Shown: positions 11,390-20,935 of the stretch, piece after piece
Layout: each line of letters opens with the position of its first letter
How positions within the stretch are numbered: position 1 is the first letter of the stretch
NCBI RefSeq assembly: GCF_027943255.1
Contig: NC_072893.1
Coordinates: forward strand, 28,356,001 to 28,420,000
Direction of reading: 5' to 3'
DNA length: 64,000 nucleotides
Origin: Anastrepha obliqua
Taxonomy: Eukaryota; Arthropoda; Insecta; Diptera; Tephritidae
The notes under the pieces: generated by a model
Seen by the model: the letters and a program-made list of their open reading frames with translations, nothing else
What the model was told of the DNA's origin: nothing
The model's database searches: none
Made by a program: the position numbers and the translations under genes

Positions 11390-12239
11390 ATGGAGAAAAT
11401 ACTTCAAATGATAAAATACAATGAGCATAAGTGGCAAATTGTGGCAGATTTAAAAGTTTTAACAATTTTATTCGGCATGCAAGATGGATATACCAAAAAT
11501 CTACACTATTTTTGCGAGTGGGATAGTCGAGCACCGAATAAGTATGAAAAAACAGAGATGCCCTCAATGCATTTCCCTCAATAAGATTGAGGGAAAATTT
11601 ATTATTATTCTATAATATCAGATAAACATATTATTAAACTCTACACACTGATAATTTTGCGGAAAAAGTATAGAAAAGTACATAAAATGCAAAAAAAAAA
11701 AATACGAGGAAGTAAGAATAGAAAAAATATCACATTACTTGTAAAACTAGTAAAGTGACTATAATCTTATAAACGCAATTCCTTGGATAATTTCTAACGA
11801 ATTCTTTTGAATTAGGGGTCATTAAAAGCAAAATTAAATACACTTTTGATGTAGTAAGAGAAAATAGATGTTTTATATAAAATTAAAGCTACCAACTAGT
11901 CTCAAAGTTGAAAAATAAGTAAAAAAATCAAATTTTTTGAAAGTTTTTGGTCTCTATCTCCATGAATTCAAAAGATAATAAAAAATTCTTTCACGGTTGG
12001 AAAGGTTAAACTTTTAGCTGGAAAATGAAAAAAAAAATTTTAATTTCGTCAAAAAATGACAAAGATACGATGTATTTTGTACATGAATATGCCTAAAAAC
12101 GGTTTTTTGGCTCTAAAACGAGATTTTGAGGGTGTATTCAAAATTTAATACATACCATTCTTTTCAGTTTTTCATAAGCTACAACCCTCACCATGTCCGA
12201 TCCAAAGTTTTTTTGCAACTTTTTTTTTTGTACCACAGT
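11390..12239. other. Extra ~850 bp inside duplication copy 2, with TE-like ORF remnant
   Basis: This segment is absent from the otherwise collinear copy 1, so it is either an insertion in copy 2 or a deletion from copy 1. The plus strand at 11390-11584 encodes KYNEHKWQIVADLKV, then ILFGMQDGYTKNLHYF and CEWDSRAP. From memory, this wording (LGLQxGYTKxxCFxCxWDSR) is typical of an uncharacterised protein family that is highly repeated in arthropod genomes and probably transposon-borne. The rest is A+T-rich with no further coding match. No clear terminal inverted repeat was found. Confidence 0.5.
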
Positions 12240-12505
12240 GTTATCAACAAAAAATATAAATTTTTGTCAAAAACTTATGTTTGTAAAAATATCATTTTCT
12301 TGAAATTGAAAAGAAAATACAATTTGAAAAACTGTACCAAATTTCAAAATAATACTTTTCTCCCAAGAACTTTGAGAAAAAAAATTAAATTTATTAAAAA
12401 AGAAATTTTTGTAAGAATTATTTTTTATCCTTATTTTGAAATTTAAAGAGAACCCCAGAAATTTATCTCGGAAAAACTATAACAAATTTTTAAAAATTTT
12501 AATTT
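12240..12505. repeat. A+T-rich segmental duplication, copy 2, second half
   Basis: Resumes the match to copy 1 at CAACAAAAAATATAAATTTT (compare 10558) and continues through AAAACTGTACCAAATTTCAA and AATTTATCTCGGAAAAACTA. Confidence 0.8.
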
Positions 12506-12699
12506 TTTTTAATTTTGAATTTTAAATTTTAAATATTTTTTAAATTATAATTTATCTTAATAAATAAAAGAAATTTTTTCTTTCAAAATTTCTTTATTTT
12601 TTCTTTCAAAATGTCTTTGTTTTATTTCTTATTATACTCAAGCCTACAGTTAAACCAAATTTACAAAAGATTGCAGACCATGTCCAAAATACTTGGATC

Positions 12700-12972
12700 A
12701 CTTGACTTGGAATCGCTCAGATGGGTCAGAGGCATTGGTAGCCAACATTAATTAAAGTTATTCACGAGATACCGAGCGAAGTCCGCCAGCGAGTCATTCC
12801 AAGTTGGTGTTTACGGATGGCGGGATTAAGGCGCAGTTACGGTCAGCATTTGAAAGGGATTATCTTTAAAAAATAAATGCTATGAATTATTTTACAAAAA
12901 AATAAAAAAGATTGCCCAAGATTGCCAATTTGAATTTCCACTGTTTTATTTCGATTTAAAATCCGATACCTC
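12700..12972 (+). pseudogene. DD41D (rosa-type) mariner, 3' end
   Basis: The plus strand carries HEIPSEVRQRVIPSW-like coding in shifted frames, then GRR-Y-GQHLKGII, then the A+T-rich 3' UTR and ATTGCCCAAGATTGCC. It is homologous to the reverse complement of about 1210-1450 (GATAATCCCTTTCAAATG; GGCGGACCTCGGTCGGTATC). Only the extreme C-terminus and terminal region remain. Confidence 0.75.
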
Positions 12973-12979
12973 CAATTTG

Positions 12980-13975
12980 ATTACCCTTTATATCCCCGCC
13001 ATGAGTAAAGACCTTTAACTGCAGTACGTGAACGAACATTTTCATCATCTGGAAGTCCGCTGTTAAGAGCACAGACTTTTTATTTTCGTATTCATTCAAA
13101 TTTCCATCTGGTTGCTTGGGGTATATTCCTGGACAGAGTTCCAGCTATCTAATCATTGGTTTCGTGGCTACTCCCTTTGCAATTTTTCACTTAGTTTTAC
13201 TGCTAAGCCGTCCTTCGTCATCTCCACTTCGGTTTGTATCCAACTAAATCGCTTTCCACTTTTGATTTTTCAGTTTCTGCATTTTTCTTTTACTAAACTC
13301 TTAGAGCCCTTTGTGTGTTTGACGGACGTCTACTTGCCCCAGTTTCTATGTCATCAACTGTGCGCATATCTCAATTTCCGCCAGCAATTCGCCTTTTAAT
13401 GTGTTTGTCATTAATCGCTTGCATCTTTTCCATTTCGTTTACGATGTTTATGCCAATAATTTGTTTGCTTTATTTTACATACCAAAGCTCGTCAATTTTA
13501 TATGCCTCATCACAAGCAACTGCATGCAACTGTATACATTTACATGTGTGTGTGTGTGAGAGTGCGTAGAACCACGACGCCAATACTGTAAGTTCCATTC
13601 TTTCAACATCAAAGTGTTCTCTTGTTTGTGGAAAAATTTTATTTTGTTTTTGCCGCCAAATCTATCATAAACGCCACCGACTTTGTCGTCACCGCGCAAT
13701 TCACCATACATCGGTTGCCTATTGGTTGCACCATAAAACTGGGCTATAATGTAAACAGTGGCTGGCGTAGAGCTTAACATTTTTCGCAAAGTACTTTACA
13801 TAAAATTTCACATCTAGTAATATTTAAGTATATTAATTGCTTATTATCCGTACGAGGCAAATTTCTTATTTTCAGTCAAATGCATGTAAGGATTCTTTTG
13901 TTGTAAAAAATTTTCTGCAACTTCGCACTTCGAAACTGCTGTGCAGATCTTTTGTCCCATATTAAACTTGAGTAG
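12980..13975. other. No gene recognised
   Basis: Contains a (TG)n run at 13546-13558. The small ORFs on both strands are rich in hydrophobic residues without a known motif. Confidence 0.5.
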
Positions 13976-13978
13976 GCT

Positions 13979-14688
13979 TCAGGCCTTCGCTTCAATTGAA
14001 ATGGTGTTTTTTGTGTGTTTCTTTAAAAGCGTGTGAAATGGAAATGAAAAAAGAGTTTGTATTCTTGTTTTGAATATTTTATTTTTTGATCTATTGTTAA
14101 AAATTAAAATTTTTTTTTTGGCCATACAAAGTTCGTTCAAAAAGTTGTCAGCCTTCAAGAAACAGTCTTCCAAAAAAAAGTTGTCGCTGGCGACACGGAT
14201 TCCGGGTCACAGATGTCTGAAATCAGAAATACACAAAGGTTCTTATTTAGTATGAATCTCGTGATCGTGTAAACTACGATCTTTAAAAAAAAATTGTCAA
14301 AATGGCGGTCGTTCAAAGATGAAAAACCATTTTTTTAAGCTTTTTTTACTTTCAAAGTCCGAAAAAAATACTCAAATTTTTTTTTCCAAATCATCGTAGT
14401 TCACACTATAACGACGTCAATTCTACATCATTTCAATTTCATTTCAGCAAAATCGGTTCAGTAGAACCGGCTATATCTGTGTCCATTGTCCATGTGAAAA
14501 CAATTTTTTGAAGGCAGACAACTTTTTGAACGAACCTCGTATGGCCAAAAAAAAATTTTATTTTTTAACAATGGATCAGGAAACAAAATGCTCAAGACAA
14601 AAATAAAAAATCTTTTTTCGTTTGCGTTTCACGCGCTTTTAAAGAAACACCCAAAAAACATCATTTCAAATGAGGCGAAATCCTTCAT
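13979..14688. mobile_element. Long inverted-repeat (foldback-like) element
   Basis: The left arm (about 13979-14165) and the right arm (about 14505-14688) are inverted copies of roughly 185 bp. Landmarks on the left are TTTCTTTAAAAGCG, GATCTATTGTTAAAAA, TTTTGGCCATAC and GTTCGTTCAAAAAGTTGTC. Each has an inverted partner on the right (CGCTTTTAAAGAAA, TTTTTTAACAATGGATC, GTATGGCCAAAA, GACAACTTTTTGAACGAAC). The ~340-bp centre contains a smaller imperfect inverted pair (GTAAACTACGAT / ATCGTAGTTCAC). No transposase is encoded, so it would be non-autonomous. No target duplication could be fixed at the outer ends. Confidence 0.8.
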
Positions 14689-14689
14689 T

Positions 14690-15115
14690 TATTTGGGAGC
14701 CTCATAAAAAATTTCCCATTGATAGAATCGCTTGTGCTCAAAAGTTCTGCCTTGAATATATCCTTAGTTCCCTTAAATTGCCTTACCCCTTCCCTATAAA
14801 TCCCCTCTCCTTTTATCATCCTACAGCCTCTTAAATCATAAGGACTATTCGCTCTCTGGCTTTTGTGTTTGACCTGAAAAATTCTGATATTGGTTGACTC
14901 CCAATTTTTTTTGCCATTCAGTTTCTTATTCCAATGAGGCCTGTTAAATTTTATTATTTGCCTTATATCAAGACCTTCCATATGTATTATGCCAGGCTTG
15001 ACCCAAAAGCGGGTTCTCTTCGATAACTAAACGGGATTTCAAATTCTAAAATTTCAAAATTTCCTATTCTTGGTTCTTCTTTTGCCAAAAGTAGTAAAAA
15101 TAGTCTTTTGTCTTT
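14690..15115. other. No gene recognised
   Basis: A 98-codon minus-strand ORF (14685-14981) overlaps the foldback arm. It has no recognisable domain and is probably fortuitous. Confidence 0.45.
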
Positions 15116-15119
15116 CTTT

Positions 15120-15728
15120 TGAAATCGTTGAATCCTTTACCTATTTAGGCTTCAAACTGAATGGAGACAATTCAATGAGCCTCGCCATCGGTGAGAGAAT
15201 TCTAGCAGCGAACAGATCGTATGCGTCGTTAACGAAATCCTTCAAATCAAAACTGCTAAACAGACAATGCAAATTGACTCTGTATAAAACCATCATTAGA
15301 CCAGTATTATGCTATGCAGGTGAATCGTGGACGCTAATTGAAGCAGATAAAACAAAACTGCAAGCCTTCGAACGAAAAGTACTCAGAAGAATTTTCGGAG
15401 CACTCAAAGATCACGGCCAGTGGCGGATAAGATGGAACGACGAGCTAAATCAACTGGTAAAGGGCGAAAATGTTATACGTTTCATCAAAGATGGCTGGGT
15501 CACATTACAAGAATGGACGGTACGAGGGCGCAGAAGAAAATCGTAGAAGCCAGAGCGTTGAGCACTAGAGCAAGAGGAAGGCCGAGAACAAGATGGACCG
15601 ACGAACTAGAGGACGACATCAAGAAACTAAGGATAACGAACTGGAAAAAAGTCGTAAGCGTTCGAAACGTGCAACAGGCCAAAGCTCACAAAGAGCTGTA
15701 GAGCCAAAAGATGATGATGAGTAAAAAT
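15120..15728 (+). mobile_element. RTE-like LINE 3' end with trinucleotide tail
   Basis: Coding begins within FEIVESFTYLGFKLN and continues TLYKTIIRPVLCYAGESWTL, AFERKVLRRIFGALKD and QWRIRWNDELNQL. This is the thumb and C-terminal part of endonuclease-RT proteins of the RTE type. A frameshift at about 15490 moves the reading to RWLGHITRMDGTRAQKKI, ARGRPRTRWTDELEDDIKKL and ending QQAKAHKEL-stop at about 15701. The short 3' UTR ends GATGATGATGAG, matching the short tandem-repeat tails typical of RTE elements rather than poly(A). It is 5'-truncated, with no endonuclease or YADD present. Confidence 0.8.
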
Positions 15729-15929
15729 TGTCAAAATCTAAATTGTTAAACTAAAACTTATTTTAGATTTCTTAGTCAATATTCCCCGATCTTCCCCGAT
15801 TGCAATACAGGTATTCCAATAATCCTTCAACACTTCTATGCTGTATCTGCTTTCCAATATGCAATTGTTCGTGTAAAATATTGATTACTCATTCATCTTA
15901 GATGATCATTCGTCTTAAATGCGTCCCTT

Positions 15930-16262
15930 GCGTTCCAAGACGAACTTAATCCAAGCAAAAGTTGTTGGCTGAAGAATCCACTCAAGGCAAATAGTCGCCG
16001 GGTTTTTATAAAAATCTGATCACGCCGCAGCTGTACTACTAGAAAAACTTAAAACAGTAAATTTTGAGTGGTACACAAGCATTTTTTTGCCAAAAGTTTT
16101 CGGATTAAGGAAAACCAGCAGCCGAAGATGAATCATCCTTCGCCAAGACAATGCAAGCTCCCACGTTTCGGCTCACACAAGAAAGTTGTTGAGCACTCAA
16201 AAGTTCGAATTAACTCGTCATCCTTTTTATAGCTTTGATTTGGCACATAGTTATTTCTTTTT
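15930..16262 (+). pseudogene. Mariner transposase C-terminal relic
   Basis: Decayed plus-strand coding with a recognisable ILRQDNASSHVSAHTRKLL and then ELTRHPFYSFDLAHSYFFL. The second catalytic D (RQDN) is kept. The third, expected 34 residues on, is replaced by Y (LAHSY for LAPxD). The upstream part (SGTQAFF-like) is frame-shifted. It ends where the 5' UTR of LINE copy B starts at about 16266. Confidence 0.7.
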
Positions 16263-16265
16263 GTG

Positions 16266-17400
16266 GAGGATTGTTCCATATGTATGTAGAAGACCACGCA
16301 AGTGGGGAAAGTCACTGATTGCTATTCACTTCGGAATGGTTAGGACAATTCTTTTGCTTATGGCCCAAGCAGCTCAAAACTTCCGGGCCCAGCCCAAGTA
16401 TTCTCTGGGTAGCTTCCGAACACCCGTTCGAGTGCGAGCTAATGTGAAAAGGCGAAGCAAGCCAGGATAGCAGATTGTGCGCTATGTTTGGAGCCCGCCA
16501 TGTAAAAATCCCGCAAAATGAAAATGAAGCCTCGAATGTGGACTACCATTACTGACGATCCCCACTACGAACGAACTAAGGATTACGATTTGAGGGCATG
16601 CATGGAATGTCCGGTCCCTTAATGGGTAAGGTGCCTCTGCCCGGCGGGTTGATGTCTTCGAAAGAGTAAATACTGACATCAATGTCATTCAAGAGATGCG
16701 ATGGACGGGGTAAGGCAAAAAAACAATAGGACCTTGCGTTATCTACTACAGCTGCCATTGTTGTGAGAGAGAGACTTCGTCGCTAAATACTTACGTTCAC
16801 TCAAACAAACAGTCAGCGCACTCGCGTATCAGCACCCACGCCAATATCAACAGTTATGATTTCGAGGTTGTAAAAGACTTCGTTTATTTAGGTACCAACA
16901 TTAACACCGATAATAATATCAGCCTGGAAATCCAACGTAGAATCTCTTTCGCCAACAAGTGCTACTTTGGACTAAGTAGGCAACTGAGCAGTAAAGCCCT
17001 CTCTCGACGAAAAAGACTAACACTCTGCAAGGCTGTCAACGTATGGCGCAGAAGCTTGGACGCTGCCCACATCCGATGAAGCGATGCTTGGAGTGTTTGA
17101 GAGAAAGATTCTGCGTAAGATTTTTGGACCTTTGCACGTTGGCAACGGGGAGTATCGCAGGCGATGGAACGATGAGCTGTATGAGCTTTACGACGGCATA
17201 GACATAGCGCAGCGAATAAAGATCCACCGGCTACGTTGACTAGGTCATGTCGTCCGAATGGATACAAGCGCTTCGAATCTGAAAGTATTTGGTGTGGTAC
17301 CAGCTGGTGGTAGCAGAGGAAGAGAAAGGCCTGGTGAAACTTTTCAGCAGCTCGTTTTGGACGTATCCACTTCTGAGTGGCAAAAGTGTTTTGAAAATTG
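16266..17400 (+). mobile_element. LINE copy B (RTE-like), internally deleted
   Basis: 16266-16530 is the 5' UTR shared with copy A. At about 16598-16715 the start of an APE-type endonuclease can be read with two in-frame stops: AWNVRSLNG, then RRVDVFERVNTDINVIQEMR followed by WTG. Around 16760 it jumps to the C-terminal region: FEVVKDFVYLGTNINTDNNI, QRRISFANKCYFGLSRQLSS, then frame-shifted ERKILRKIFGPL-like coding and a palm-distal tail to about 17400. The whole RT palm is deleted. Copies A, B and the fragment at 23.0-23.9 kb belong to one family. Confidence 0.8.
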
Positions 17401-17531
17401 ATTCAAACGAATGAAGACGTGTACTGAGTTCCGAGGAGAGTATTCTATGAAAGAGTTGAGCCATTTTCATTATTATTTTACTTTGTTTTCATTGTTTGGC
17501 GCAAAATCAGTAGGCACACCTCGTACTACTA

Positions 17532-18794
17532 TCAGGTCAGTCCCTTATGGTCGTCCGTTTTTTAAAGGTGGTTTTAAAATTAATAAAAAAGATGTTTAAA
17601 GTTTTTATTAATCAATAATATATTTTCCTTCTTTATTTACTATCTCTTCTCAACGTTTAGGTAAATTTCTAATTCCCTGCTCAAAAAATTGTTTGTCCTT
17701 GAAGCCAAAATACGCTTCGATATCCCTTTTTATAGCTTCTTTTGAGGAGTAGTTCTTGTTACTCATATGGGTTTGAAGTCCACGGAAAAGGTGATAATCA
17801 CAAGGTGCAATATCCGGAGAGTATGGTGGATGCGGCATTCGCTCCCATCCGAGCTCGTTCAGCTTGCCTCATGTTTGCCTTGCGGTATGAGGTCTTGCGT
17901 TGTCGTGGTGACACAAAACTTTGCGTCTATTTACTAAAGACGGTCGATTTTTGTTAAGCGCCTCATTCAGGTTTGATAGCTGATGGGAATAATAATCAGC
18001 AGTTATCGCCTGGTTTGGTTGCAGAAGTTCACAATAAACAATACCGGCCATATCCCACCAAATAGACAGGAGAATCTTCTTGGGGCGAAGGCTATCTCTA
18101 GGGGTCGGTTCTGGTGTTTCATATTTATCTAACCATTGACGTTTGCGAGCCGGATTATTGTAGAGGGCCCATTTTTCATCACCAATAACGATACGGTTCA
18201 AAAAACTTTCATTTTCAAGCCGTTGCAGCAGCTGAGAACACACATTCACTCTCTGCTGAAGGTTGGCGACGGAAAGTTTCCACTTTGGAACCTTTCCCAA
18301 CTGAACCAGGTGTCTGTGAACTGTTCCATGCGATGAATTTAACCTCTGAGCTGTCATATCGACTATGAAATTCGGCTCAGCTTCCACGAGTTCGAGTAAG
18401 GCGTCGGAGTTAAAGACTTTCGGACAATCAGCGCCCGGGGCATCCTCTAAGTCGCAGTTGCCACTTTGGAATTTTGAAAACCACGATTGCGCAGTTCTTA
18501 CACTCACGATGTCCTCTCCGTGAACAGTGTTTATTTCTGCAGCAGCAGTTGTTGCATTTTTATCACTTAAAAAAAAATACAAAATATGCCTCTTATACGC
18601 GTTCGAAGATTCCGTTTTATTTTTTAACAACACGTGCCTCTATCTGCGATTAAAATCACTTGTTGAATGCCCAATATATCAAAGAAAATATAAATACATA
18701 GTTCCGTTAGTTCCGCGAATAATTTTTTGTAGGCAAAAATCGTACAAAAGTGAAATTGTGGGTAAAATACGCACGAACTTATGGACTGACCTGA
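17532..18794 (-). mobile_element. Near-complete DD34D mariner, copy 1, TIR to TIR
   Basis: The termini TCAGGTCAGTCC and GGACTGACCTGA are exact inverted repeats over 12 bp and lie inside TA (17530-17531) and TA (18795-18796), the mariner target duplication. Length is 1263 bp. On the minus strand an ORF opens at 18633 and runs 254 codons: helix-turn-helix-type N-terminus (VSVRTAQSWFSKFQSG), GDEKW with the first catalytic D, HHDNARPHTARQT with the second D. A TGA at 17869-17871 then interrupts the frame. The same frame resumes with NELGW and PHPPYSPDIAPCDYHLF (third D, 34 residues after the second), and a second TGA follows NLPKR. The catalytic triad is intact. Confidence 0.9.
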
Positions 18795-18799
18795 TACTA

Positions 18800-20275
18800 A
18801 GGACGGCGTTAACTATGACGAGGTTTCTAGGCGATTTAACTTTCGGGGCTTACAATTCTACATTGCCATGTAAAAAAGCTCCTCCATGTAAAAAAGCACT
18901 CCTTGAAACATTTTCAAATGTATTTTCTCTGTGCGCACAACCCCTAGTCTATGAAGAACCTAAGTCGCCTACACCGCTTTATGGATAATCCAGCCTTGCT
19001 AGTACTGCCCAAGAGAAGTGAATTTGGAATAAGACATTCAAAGCAATGCCTTCAGAAATCAATACCACTGGAAGCGATTCTGAGTTTGTCCTGCGATAGG
19101 CGGCATTTTCGTCTGCAATCTAATACTGAAATTACCACAGATTTCGCTATGGCTGCAGTTTTGGTTTGAAAAAAAAAAAAAAAAAACTAAAAATAGAAAT
19201 AGAAAAAGTAAGAAGAGCGTAAAGAGAAAAAAATGCTTGCTAACGATTTTTCATAGTTTTGGCACTTTGATAATTTATTGTTGCACATTGCATCCTGCGT
19301 GCCTTTCTTCCTTTCAGACAACTTCGCACTAACAAAAGCAGTAGCACACAAACACACATACATACAAGTACAAAGAATCTGCACACAGCTACACACACAT
19401 ACACATCTTCATTCTGCAATTCAATTATTCTTAGCCTCTTGCTTTTTATACAATTTTATTACATTTCATTTGGCACTCGCTTTGCCGTTAACCAATTTTT
19501 CGTTGTTGTTATGGGCTTCTCAATACACACAATTCCTTTATACACACACAAGTACATGTGTATGTGTGCCAAGGGGTACAAAAGTTTTGTAATGACATCC
19601 TTTTTTCCCATTTCCCCCGTTTCTGCTGCTTCTGTTGCGTTTATTGAATAGTTGAATTGAAATTCGAAATTGGCATCCACCCTGTCATTAGTGCGAACAA
19701 TAGTGTCCTTATACCTACACACATACACACATGCATACATACATACACGTATAGGCAGGCAGTCGTATGAGTGTATGCACGCCAGGGTGTATGTGTTGCT
19801 GTGTGTTTGGGTACAATTTGAGCTCGAGCCCCTTTTGGCGTGAATGACATGAGGATAAATGTTGTGATTTCTTAATTTTCTGTTTTTATTTTCACCATTA
19901 CATTTTAAAATAGAAATCGGAGCTGTGTTCATCGCAGAGGCTTATTACACTAATCACTCTGATATGAGGGATAATAATACTTTGACTTTGCGAGCGTTGC
20001 ATGCAAGATGTGCGCCTGTGTATGTGTGATTGTGTGTCTGTATGTATGTAGGTATATACGAGCATGTGAGTGATTCAGAGCGAATGATTAATGTTTCGAG
20101 GAGTGAAGTTTAAGTTGTTTGAACAGAAAAATTAGTGGGAAACAAAGTGCGTGTGTCGAAGAAAACGTGAAAAAAAGAATATCACAAAACATATAAACAT
20201 ACATACATACATACAGATGTTCTTTGTAAAGCATTATCATTGGTTTTCGGTTTTTGGTTTTTGGATTTGGGTTAT
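18800..20275. other. No gene recognised; microsatellites
   Basis: A-run at 19170-19186, CA/CATA runs at about 19350-19410, 19720-19750 and 20198-20216. A short tandem duplication CCATGTAAAAAAGC occurs at about 18867-18898. The 157-codon minus ORF at 19459-19932 lies over CA repeats and shows no domain. Confidence 0.5.
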
Positions 20276-20279
20276 TGCA

Positions 20280-20607
20280 AAAGTTTTTTACGTCTTTGAA
20301 ACGTGAAATCTGTCGCAAAAAGATGCGCAAACACCTCAAACTTTCAGAGAAGAAGACTGTAGAGCACTTTCTCTGTAAATGTCCGGGTTTGGTAGCTAGA
20401 CGACTAAGGTCACTGGGCGCTCCTTTCTCTGCCAGCCTGGGACAGTGCGCCAACGAAAATCCAATCAATCTTCAACCTTTACATCAACAGCTCTGGCTGG
20501 CTGTTGAAGGTCTCAAAATGGTATCAAAACGGCGCTTAAGTGCAACTTGCGGTGTGCCAGACTGCCACTTCAACAATTTCACCTTCCTACCTACCTACCT
20601 ACCTCAA
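20280..20607 (+). mobile_element. RNase H-type LINE, extreme 3' end with (CCTA)n tail
   Basis: Plus-strand coding KKTVEHFLCKCPGLVARRLR (the H and final C's of the C-terminal zinc cluster) is followed by SLGAPFSASLG and a 3' UTR, GTGCCAGACTGCCACTTCAA. The tail is CCTACCTACCTACCTACCT (20586-20604). The same C-terminus and UTR recur on the minus strand at 41.1-41.4 kb. The tail is a tetranucleotide repeat, not poly(A). Confidence 0.75.
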
Positions 20608-20689
20608 ACTTTTGTTAGCCGCTGTCTGCGTAAAATCATGCGCATATTCTGGCCGAATACCATTCAAAACACTTTGCTTTGGCAAACCA

Positions 20690-20930
20690 CAAAGCAGAAA
20701 GGAAGTTAAGGAAATGACCGAACGAAAATGGAACTGGCTTGGCCAGTTGGCCACACACTACGCATCAACCTAATAACTACGTCCCTAGAACCCGCAGTGC
20801 AGCCGCTGCAGAGGAAGACCGTGTAACACTCGGAGAAGGGCTATTGACTCAGAAATGAAAACGACGAACAAAACTTATAGTAAAGTTAAAATACAGCGCA
20901 ACAGTGAAACAATTTGTTAAAGCCCATACA
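20690..20930 (+). pseudogene. LINE endonuclease-RT C-terminal scrap
   Basis: The plus strand reads KEMTERKWNWLGQLATHYA, followed after decay by RGRPCNTRRRAIDSEMKTTN. This resembles the WxGHxxR...GRPRxTWRRTI..EM end of RTE/L2-like LINE polyproteins. Length and frames are badly broken. Confidence 0.55.
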
Positions 20931-20935
20931 GGAAT

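Noticed and set aside
19459..19932. 157-codon minus ORF as a host gene
   Set aside because: It spans CA/CATA microsatellites that create YVCM/HTHT-like stretches. No domain is recognisable.
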